Below are positions 56,750 through 64,000 of a stretch of DNA of 64,000 nucleotides, piece after piece; the first letter of the stretch is position 1; each line of letters starts with the position of its first letter. The stretch lies in assembly GCA_028673005.1 (NCBI GenBank), contig CM054116.1, positions 24,467,840-24,531,839 on the forward strand, given 5' to 3'. The translations under genes and the position numbers were made by a program. The DNA is from Tanypteryx hageni (Eukaryota; Arthropoda; Insecta; Odonata; Petaluridae). The notes below the pieces were generated by a model that was not told the origin of the DNA, made no database searches, and saw only the letters and a program-made list of their open reading frames with translations.

Positions 56750-57957
56750 TAATAACCAACAAGCATATTAGTGTTCCATCTGCCTTGGTTTCGTTTTTCC
56801 GTTGGAATGTCCTGATGGAACCGCTCGCCGTGCTCGTCACTCAGAGCTCCAAAATTCTCAGGAAAGAAGACCAGATGAGAGTGAAGGAAATGTATTTTAA
56901 GTGACATGTTACACCCCATGTCATGGTTTGCTTCCAGCATTTTATTAACCAACCATATTAACCGTAGTTTGGTGCTTTGTTGTTTCCCAAAAAGTTCATG
57001 ACAACTGCTTTGAAACAGGCCCATGCCTTTTTTATTTTCCTTCTAACACTGTATCAAATCCATCATCGTTCATGAGTTCACGTATTTAGGGACCTACAAA
57101 TATTCCTTCTTTAATCTTTGTTTTGGTGATTTTTTCCTTAAGATGTAGAAATCCTCTGCTATTTTGATCCATACCTTTTACAAAATTCTTCACGAGTCCT
57201 AATTTGATATGTAAAGGGGATAAATAAATATTTTGTGGTGCAACAAGGCTTTTATGTACGTTTTTTGACCTTCCACTCAGGGCCAGCCCGAGCTACAGGC
57301 GAGCCAAGCAGCTGCCTAAGTTTTGGGGGCGCTATCCTGATTATTATCTATGCATTACTTTCAAGTAAATAAATATTGGATACCAATTTATATCGAGGAA
57401 CAGGCTAGTCTTGATGGAATTCCTTTTAATTTTTCATTATCAATATTTCTTACAGAGCGATGAATAAATTAACATGTACTTCATAAATATCTCAATAAAC
57501 ATCAATGGAGGGGGGGAGCTGGAATGCTATCTCGCCCAGGGTGCCAAAATTCCTCGGGCTGCTACTGCTTCCACTAATTATCTAGTTGGTCAATTGCAAA
57601 CAATGTAGTGCTGAGAACAGGAAGATCTGGATCGTGTGACAGGTTTTATTGCTGGTGGCACATTAGGATAAAGAATACATTTTTTTGTTTTTCAGAGAAG
57701 CATTTTAGTCATGCAAAAATAAGCTGTTTACATGATTTTATTGTTCCCTCCAGATTATAGGTATTGCAAAACTCATAGAAAAAACGAGCGCCTTTCATCC
57801 ACTGTCGGAGATGGTTTGCGCAGGAAACCTTGCATCCAAAGTAAAATTGATAAGCTTTTTTGATAAGAGGAGTAAAGCACCTTCCCTGATGTTTCAGAGT
57901 AAATTCTCTGCAAACATAACAAAAATTGTCAGCCACATTAACACATTTAGGAGGCAT
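56750..57957 (-). pseudogene. Remnant of an arthropod repeat ORF, broken by two hAT insertions
   Basis: On the minus strand from 57957: MPPKCVNVADNFCYVCREFT and TPLIKKAYQFYFGCKVSC, with a CxxC motif. After a gap the frame resumes near 57245 with APQNIYLSPLHIKLGLVKNF, GMDQNSRGFLHLKE and IKEGIFVGP then a stop. Later parts read NMSLKIHFLHSHLVFFPENF and DEHGERFHQDIPTEK. I recall this order from a widely repeated uncharacterised protein family of arthropod genomes, with unknown function and probably transposon origin. The middle of the protein is deleted. A 290-bp hAT MITE interrupts it at 57278, and the CGGBP1-like hAT interrupts its far end at 56750; a short C-terminal piece (KAPGTSYKRKLFDKS) lies beyond, at 53765-53820. 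Confidence 0.6.
57278..57567. mobile_element. 290-bp hAT MITE with 8-bp target-site duplication
   Basis: The left end CAGGGCCAGCCCGAG and the right end (read inward) CAGTAGCAGCCCGAG are similar inverted repeats. CTTCCACT lies directly outside both ends (57270-57277 and 57568-57575). No coding content. It is inserted in the arthropod repeat ORF remnant. Confidence 0.85.
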
Positions 57958-58443
57958 GCTGTTTGGCAGATTTCTTTACCACCTTCAACTGCTACTGAAA
58001 AAAACAGAATGATGCTGTTCAAGATGTGTTGTAGCAAAATGAGTTTGTTTTGTATTGGATATTTTTGTGTATAGAATATGTTCTTTCCAGGGTTTGTTCA
58101 TTATAATTGGAAGTGTCATATCTCAAAATATATACGATAGGAAAATTTTAAAAACAGGTTTGTAATCTGCGTTACAAACTACATTAGGACCACCTATTTT
58201 TCCGGAACAAAAAAACTTGTTCCTCAGTGTAATTAAAATTTTTTTTCACTTTATGATGCTAGGTTCTCATTTGCTGTTATATTTTCTTTTATTTTCTGTT
58301 CAGTCGCATTATTTATGATAAAAAAGTGATATTATAGGATGAATGGGAACCATTCTCCCAAAATAAAAATGCGTCTTATGGGAAAAGATGACTTGCACTT
58401 CGCAAATTTGCATTTCACGTCAGTTCAAAAATGTAGTGCATAC
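57958..58443. other. Non-coding stretch
   Basis: No recognised feature. It probably includes upstream sequence of the repeat ORF remnant and ends at the BEL 5' LTR. Confidence 0.45.
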
Positions 58444-58782
58444 TGTTGGGACATAGTATGTTTGCCTTTGTTTAGTTGACGGGTGGCGGCGTCCTGGCGG
58501 GCGCCGTGTGGTTGATGGTGGAGTGTGACAATGTTGCCTTTGGACGGTGTGCGGCAGTGGGGACCTGAACACGGTGAGGAGAGGACGCGTCTGCCCACTC
58601 GGGAGTGGAGATTAAACGGTGACGCTGGACGTGCCTGCCCGGCTCGGGTGTTTGTAATAGAACGCAGATTCGGTGATTGTACCGCCCTCGGTAGAATAAA
58701 ATACGATTTATACAGTCCACTAGTTTTTTAATTGAGCGATCGGAACATTTTGGTCCTTCGGGCCGGATCTGTGTCTCTAACA
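58444..58782 (+). repeat. 5' LTR of the BEL element
   Basis: Starts TGTTGGGACATAG and ends about TCTCTAACA, roughly 339 bp with TG..CA ends. It contains AATAAAATACG (poly-A signal region near 58696) and TTTTGGTCCTTCGGGCCGGA near the 3' part, a motif I associate with BEL LTR ends. Boundaries cannot be checked without the 3' LTR. Confidence 0.65.
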
Positions 58783-58836
58783 AACTACGACGGGTGGGAG
58801 CTAGCTACGAGCGGACCGACTACGCAATAACCATCG

Positions 58837-59204
58837 GAGATTTCGTCAACGCGGCGTCGCGGCGTGGTGAGGCGTCGGTGGATCCCTTGGCGTTCTACCC
58901 CCTCCACGAACGAGCTAACTGGAGAGGTCCCGTGATAGCGGCCGGCCTACATCGGTTACGGCAAGGAGATTTCGTCAACGCGGCGTGGTGAGGCGGCGGT
59001 GGATCCCTTGGCGTTCTACCCCCTCCACGAACGAGCTAACTGGAGAGGTCCCGTGATAGCGGCCGGCCTACATCGGTTACGGCAAGGAGATTTCGTCAAC
59101 GCGGCGTGGTGAGGCGGCGGTGGATCCCTTGGCGTTCTACCCCCTCCACGAACGAGCTAACTGGAGAGGTCCCGTGATAGCGGCCGGCCTACATCGGTTA
59201 CGGC
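58837..59204 (+). repeat. Three tandem leader repeats in the BEL element
   Basis: Units start with GAGATTTCGTCAACGCGGCG at 58837, 58966 and 59087. Copies 2 and 3 are identical as far as both can be compared (121-bp period); copy 1 has 8 extra bases (TCGCGGCG). They run through GTTCTACCCCCTCCACGAAC to GGCCTACATCGGTTACGGC. The last copy ends directly at GTGAGT (59205), a good splice-donor sequence. Confidence 0.9.
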
Positions 59205-59272
59205 GTGAGTAAGCTAAGCACACTAAGTCTGGTTCCTTTATTTGTCATTTTCTTTGTCTTCTTATTTTCAAT

Positions 59273-62200
59273 ATGGAAAAGGAAAGTAAGAAAAGAATCA
59301 TTAACCAAAGGGCCGTCGCTAAAGGCCAATTGACCCGCATTTCCACTTTTTTGGGAAAATTTGAGAGAGGCTCAGACCTAACTGCAATAAGAACACGTCT
59401 ACAAGCATTACCTGATATTCAACAGGAATTTAACTTTGCTCAGGGAGAATTAGAATTTATTGATGATCTTGAAACGCATGCTGAAGATAGGGAAAATTTT
59501 GAAGCGCTATATTTTGAGCTTAAAACAAAGATGTTAATTCTGATAGAAGAAGGAACAGACAACAAATCTCCCACTAATCAAGGGTCAGATAATGGAGAAA
59601 ATTTGTTGTCGAATCATTCTTTACCGGAAGGTAGGAAGGAAATACGGCTCCCAACTATTAACCTACCTACTTTTGCAGGAGACGTGACTCAATTTAGGCA
59701 TTTTTACGATATGTTTACTAGCCTAATTGTCAACAATGAAGCCCTAGATGACATTCAACGTTTTCACTATTTGCTAAGTTCATTGACTGCAGAAGCACAT
59801 AAATTGATAGAAAATTTACCTGTTGTTAGTAAAAATTTTGATGTAGCATGGGATCTGATTTGCCATCGTTACAATAATCCACGACTAATTGCAACTGCAC
59901 ATGTCAGACATTTATTGAATTTACCAACAGTGAATAAGCAATCTGCTGTTGATCTTAGAGCACTCTTAAATCAAACGTTAAGCAACATGAATGCAATTAA
60001 GGCATTAGATATTAAGGTGCCAGTGCACGAATTGTTAATTTCTCAGTTGATTCTTGAAAGAATAGATTGTGTTACTAGGAAAGAATGGGAACTTCAGTCA
60101 TCAGCTTCAGAACAACTTTTGACATTGGACGATTTACATGAATTCCTAGAAACAAGGTGCAAGGTTATGGAAGCTATGTTACCTAGTCAAAGCAAGGTTA
60201 ATATTATTAGTCACAAACCTCAGGAAAGCAATGTTAAACATACTCGCCAACCACGGCAGTCATATGTTACAACAAAGAATCAATGCATGTTTTGCAAAGA
60301 GCCACACACTTTGTATAAATGCAGCGCCTTTGCTCAAGCGAGTGTACCACAGCGTATACAGTTTGTTAAGGCTAACAATTTATGCTACAACTGTCTTCAG
60401 AATCATTACATAAGACAGTGTCGTTCTCGTAATTGCCGCATCTGTGATAAGAAGCACCACAGCCTCTTACATTTAGACAAATCTAGCAACCAAATCCAGC
60501 AGCACGAACAAAACCCTGCAAGTAGCGATGGTCCAATGGCATCATCTAGCAACAATAATGAGCAATCCCATTCAGACATGGTCACTTATTGTTCGTTAAA
60601 GTTTGAATCGCAGAAACAGATACTGCTTTCTACTGCTTTAGTTAAGATACGAGATGGTAGTGGTAAATTACAAACTTGTAGAGCTTTGTTGGACTCATGC
60701 TCCCAATCACATTTTATCACAGAAGCATGTGTACAACGATTGAAATTGAAAAGGGAACGCAATAGAACGTCAATCCAAGGTATTGGCGAAGTCACCTCCG
60801 AAACCAAACACAGCGTCTTCGCAGAGGTACATTCCAATATTCATGATTATAAGTGTCATGTTAATTGCTCTGTCCTACCAAGGATATCTGGAGATCTACC
60901 TGCAACACGTGTCAACTATCATGATTGGAGCATTCCACAGGATATCCAGCTCGCAGATGCGACATTCAACAAACCTGGGAAAATTGACTTGTTGCTTGGA
61001 TCCGAGATATTTTTTCATATTCTTCGACCAGGAAAACGGATTAGAAGCAACGATCATCCAGTCTTTCAGGACACTGATCTAGGGTGGATAGTATCAGGAC
61101 GGTACCAAGTTTTAGGAACTCCCTCAAGATCATCCCAGCCAGAGCTAACCAGGTCGTTTCTTCTCAGAAGTGATGACAGTTTACAACAACTACTTCAAAG
61201 GTTCTGGGAAGTTGAGGAAATCAACCAAACACCTCGGACCCAAGAAGAGAAGGAATGTGAAGAGCATTTCAAACGATTCACCACAAGAGACTCTTCAGGA
61301 CGATTTGTAGTACGTCTTCCTTTGCGTCAGGATCCCACACAGCTTGGCAATTCCTACCACATGGCAACAACAAGATTTCATCAACTGGAGAGAAGATTTG
61401 AGAGGCAGCCCCAATTGCGAAAGGAGTACACAAATTTTATGGACGAGTATGAAGCTCTGGGCCATATGCAGACGATTGACGCCTCAACCAACCCTGCTAC
61501 AGTCAGTTATCATATACCGCATCATCCGATCTTTCAAGAGTCTAGCAGCACGACGAAAATTAGAGTGGTTTTTGACGCCTCAGCAGGGTCAATAAATGGA
61601 ACATCTTTAAATGATTTGCTGATGGTTGGACCTACAATCCAACCAGATTTGTGTTCAATCATCTTACGCTTTCGCACACACCAGGTGTGCTTTACAGCAG
61701 ACACTGCAAAAATGTATCGGCAAATTAATATACATCTTCAGGACTGCAATCTTCAAAGAATTTTGTGGAGAAAGGAGCCTACCACTCCCATTGGAGTGTA
61801 CCAGCTGAATGCCGTAACTTACGGAACCGCCAGCGCACCCTTTCTGGCAACCAGATGCCTTCAACAACTCGCTGTTGAAGAAGCCAAGTCTTTTCCCAAG
61901 GCTGCAGAAGTCTTATTACGTGACTTCTACGTGGATGATTGTATGTCTGGCACACAAACCATTGAGGAAGCTCTATTTGTGCAGAAAGAGCTTATGCAAC
62001 TTTTGCAAGAGGGCGGATTTCTATTACGCAAGTGGTGTTCCAACCACCCAGCCCTACTTGAATGTATCCCTGAGAAGCTCAGAGAAACGCAACTTCCATT
62101 GCAACTGGACAATGATCATATTAAAACACTGGGTCTGTTGTGGCACCCTGCTGCAGATCAATTTCAGATTGCAAATGGACTCAAGACTACATTGTGGAAC

Positions 62201-63793
62201 TCGAAAAAGAACACCTTTACCAAGAGAAGGGTTCTCTCCACCATAGCATCTATTTTTGACCCTTTAGGGTTAATCAGCCCTATTGTCATTCGATGTAAAA
62301 TGTTTCTCCAGCAGTTATGGCAAGAAAACTTCAACTGGGACGATGATTTAACACCAGTATTACTGGAGTGCTGGCAACCTTTGTATGACCAGATTCCAGT
62401 AGTTGACAACATTCGGATTGACAGGTTAGTTCTGGTGAAAGGCACACCAGCTGACATCCAAATCCACGGGTTTTCAGATGCATCTGAACGTGCATATGGA
62501 GCTTGCATTTACGTACGATCAACCAATCAGAATGGAGAGACCATTGTCAAGCCTTTATGCTCAAAATCAAGAGTTGCCCCATTAAAGAAGATTTCTCTTC
62601 CTCGCCTAGAATTATGCGGCGCACTTTTACTTGTGCGATTGTTTAGTAAGATCATTAAGGGTTTCACAATGAAGATCAGTCACGGCTCACTGTGGACGGA
62701 CTCGACGATAGTTTTGGCATGGCTTTCCGCAGCACCAACAAGGTGGAAGATGTTCATAGCGAACAGAATCTCCGAAATTCAAGATATCACTTCAACAGCT
62801 GAGTGGAAACACGTCGCATCTCAGGACAACCCAGCTGATCTAATATCAAGAGGAATCAATCCAAATGATTTAATTCACAACTCATTATGGTGGAACAGAC
62901 CAGCATGGCTCCTGGATCCATCAATTTCATGGCCTACCGCAGGCATTCTTCCGGCATCACACGACATGCCAGAACAACGTAAGACTGTGACCAGATTGGC
63001 CACGACAATTTGTCAAGATGAAATAATCTCGAGGTTCTCTAAACTAACAAAGCTACAAAGAGTTCTATCATATTGTCTTCGTTATGTATCCAACTGCAAG
63101 TTACCCCCTGAGGATCGGAAAATTGGTCCGCTTTCTAAAGAGGAATTGCAAATGGCATTACATACCTGTGTTAAGATTGCTCAAAGTACAGCATATTCAT
63201 CAGAGATCCAGTTGCTCAAGAATTCTCGGCCTCTTGACAACAAGAGCAAGTTAAAGAATTTAAACCCTTTCTTATGCAATAATCAATTACTCCGAGTCGG
63301 AGGGCGCCTGCAGCATGCTGAACTTGCTTATGATAAAAAACATCAGATAATATTGCCTCCATCCCATCATCTAACAAAACTGATCGTTGAAAGCGAACAC
63401 CTACGTATGCTCCATGCCAGCGGTCAGTTACTATTATCAACCTTAAGACAATTTTTTTGGATTATGAATGGTAAGGCAACTATTAGACGAATTTTGTACC
63501 ATTGCTTAATATGTCACAAGTTGAAAGCTGAATCAACTCGTCAACTCATGGGTCAATTGCCCAGCCCAAGGGTGAAACCCGCTAGACCATTTCTTAATTG
63601 TGGAATTGACTACGCTGGACCCTTGTATGTGAAATTTGGAACTCGCAGAAGTAAAGTGAAGAGTAAAGGCTATATCGCCATATTTGTATGTTTGTCCACT
63701 AGAGCCATTCATCTCGAAGTCGTCAGTGACATGTCCACACAAGCATTTTTGGCAGCCTTGAAAAGGTTTGTCACGTCGAGGTCGATGCAATAA
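59273..63793 (+). CDS. BEL/Pao gag-pol polyprotein, frameshift near 63776
   Basis: The ATG at 59273 opens 1506 codons. Gag covers about residues 1-330. Three zinc-binding clusters follow (CMFCKEPHTLYKC, CYNCLQNHYIRQC, CRICDKKHHSLLH). The protease is ALLDSCSQSHFITE, with Cys in place of the usual Gly or Ala after Asp-Ser. Reverse transcriptase has FTADTAKMYRQIN and the catalytic FYVDDCMSG. RNase H has [37 protein letters not shown] and SQDNPADLISRG. Integrase has an HHCC-type finger (CLICHKLKAE) and the first Asp (CGIDYAGPL). Near 63776 a one-base shift ends this frame at 63793; the next frame continues with YSDNGANFVGAE and PPRAPHFGGIWEAG to the window end. Apart from this break and the protease variant it looks complete. 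Confidence 0.9.
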   Translation: MEKESKKRIINQRAVAKGQLTRISTFLGKFERGSDLTAIRTRLQALPDIQQEFNFAQGELEFIDDLETHAEDRENFEALYFELKTKMLILIEEGTDNKSPTNQGSDNGENLLSNHSLPEGRKEIRLPTINLPTFAGDVTQFRHFYDMFTSLIVNNEALDDIQRFHYLLSSLTAEAHKLIENLPVVSKNFDVAWDLICHRYNNPRLIATAHVRHLLNLPTVNKQSAVDLRALLNQTLSNMNAIKALDIKVPVHELLISQLILERIDCVTRKEWELQSSASEQLLTLDDLHEFLETRCKVMEAMLPSQSKVNIISHKPQESNVKHTRQPRQSYVTTKNQCMFCKEPHTLYKCSAFAQASVPQRIQFVKANNLCYNCLQNHYIRQCRSRNCRICDKKHHSLLHLDKSSNQIQQHEQNPASSDGPMASSSNNNEQSHSDMVTYCSLKFESQKQILLSTALVKIRDGSGKLQTCRALLDSCSQSHFITEACVQRLKLKRERNRTSIQGIGEVTSETKHSVFAEVHSNIHDYKCHVNCSVLPRISGDLPATRVNYHDWSIPQDIQLADATFNKPGKIDLLLGSEIFFHILRPGKRIRSNDHPVFQDTDLGWIVSGRYQVLGTPSRSSQPELTRSFLLRSDDSLQQLLQRFWEVEEINQTPRTQEEKECEEHFKRFTTRDSSGRFVVRLPLRQDPTQLGNSYHMATTRFHQLERRFERQPQLRKEYTNFMDEYEALGHMQTIDASTNPATVSYHIPHHPIFQESSSTTKIRVVFDASAGSINGTSLNDLLMVGPTIQPDLCSIILRFRTHQVCFTADTAKMYRQINIHLQDCNLQRILWRKEPTTPIGVYQLNAVTYGTASAPFLATRCLQQLAVEEAKSFPKAAEVLLRDFYVDDCMSGTQTIEEALFVQKELMQLLQEGGFLLRKWCSNHPALLECIPEKLRETQLPLQLDNDHIKTLGLLWHPAADQFQIANGLKTTLWNSKKNTFTKRRVLSTIASIFDPLGLISPIVIRCKMFLQQLWQENFNWDDDLTPVLLECWQPLYDQIPVVDNIRIDRLVLVKGTPADIQIHGFSDASERAYGACIYVRSTNQNGETIVKPLCSKSRVAPLKKISLPRLELCGALLLVRLFSKIIKGFTMKISHGSLWTDSTIVLAWLSAAPTRWKMFIANRISEIQDITSTAEWKHVASQDNPADLISRGINPNDLIHNSLWWNRPAWLLDPSISWPTAGILPASHDMPEQRKTVTRLATTICQDEIISRFSKLTKLQRVLSYCLRYVSNCKLPPEDRKIGPLSKEELQMALHTCVKIAQSTAYSSEIQLLKNSRPLDNKSKLKNLNPFLCNNQLLRVGGRLQHAELAYDKKHQIILPPSHHLTKLIVESEHLRMLHASGQLLLSTLRQFFWIMNGKATIRRILYHCLICHKLKAESTRQLMGQLPSPRVKPARPFLNCGIDYAGPLYVKFGTRRSKVKSKGYIAIFVCLSTRAIHLEVVSDMSTQAFLAALKRFVTSRSMQ

Positions 63794-64000
63794 TGTTTAC
63801 AGCGACAATGGAGCGAATTTTGTTGGAGCCGAAAGAGAACTTCGAGAATTAAAGGCACTTTTCCAAGCAGAAGACCACCAATTAAGGGTGAACACATATG
63901 CTCAACAAGAGGGCATTACATGGCATTTCATTCCACCCCGAGCACCACATTTCGGTGGCATATGGGAAGCTGGAGTGAAATCCTTTAAATACCATCTACG

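Larger units (their letters stand above)
58444..64000 (+). mobile_element. BEL/Pao retrotransposon, 5' part (cut by window end)
   Basis: A 5' LTR, a leader with three tandem 121-129-bp repeats and one long gag-pol frame in the order gag, protease, reverse transcriptase, RNase H, integrase, which is the BEL/Pao order. The window ends inside integrase, so the 3' LTR is not visible and age cannot be judged by LTR comparison. Frame quality is high, with a single break near 63776. Confidence 0.92.

Overview
The window looks like a gene-poor, repeat-rich stretch of an arthropod nuclear genome. The evidence is that it is AT-rich and carries GT-AG introns, (TA)n microsatellites, tRNA-derived SINE heads, and many eukaryotic transposon classes side by side: hAT, Tigger/pogo, PIF/Harbinger, RTE-type and Jockey-type LINEs, Penelope-like, Ty3/gypsy and BEL/Pao. 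One degraded ORF (53.8-58.0 kb) belongs to a repeat protein family that I associate with arthropods. The species cannot be told from sequence alone. No prokaryotic features are present.

Layout. 0-10 kb: pieces of an unrecognised host gene (a coiled-coil exon A at 1.3 kb and a terminal exon B at 4.5 kb) rearranged with a 5'-truncated hAT element. Exon B plus the hAT piece form a 1.04-kb inverted repeat (4.0-5.0 and 8.3-9.3 kb). 10-23 kb: a 584-bp PIF/Harbinger deletion derivative, a complete 4.1-kb hAT element with 8-bp target-site duplication (13.7-17.8 kb), the 3' end of a related hAT, a gypsy remnant in which gag is fused to integrase, and possible host exons at 21.5-22.1 kb. 23-34 kb: an almost intact RTE-type LINE, a 440-bp copy of the 7.9-8.3 kb segment, a Jockey-like LINE tail, an AT-rich repeat family around (TA)n arrays, and a second copy of exon A. 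34-46 kb: a Penelope-like endonuclease fragment, a CT-rich array, a decayed BEL element with 3' LTR, a second RTE LINE, a SINE head, a complete but decayed Tigger element, a Penelope-like reverse transcriptase fragment and a foldback element between TA arrays. 46-51 kb: a gypsy element with identical LTRs and a tRNA-Pro primer site whose reverse transcriptase core is deleted in frame. 51-58 kb: Tigger and foldback MITE remnants, then a complete CGGBP1-like hAT element with an intact intron-containing transposase, inserted in an older arthropod repeat ORF that also holds a hAT MITE. 58.4-64 kb: a BEL/Pao element with 5' LTR, tandem-repeat leader and a long gag-pol ORF that runs off the window.

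How it fits together. Nearly all coding sequence is transposon-derived and on independent promoters, so there is no operon or pathway. The most informative signals are (1) host-gene exons duplicated with different inactivating changes in each copy and shared breakpoints, (2) exact target-site duplications that give the order of nested insertions, and (3) two recently active elements: the gypsy copy, which must have been copied with enzyme supplied in trans, and the CGGBP1-like hAT, whose transposase is open. I found no convincing new defence or regulatory system.
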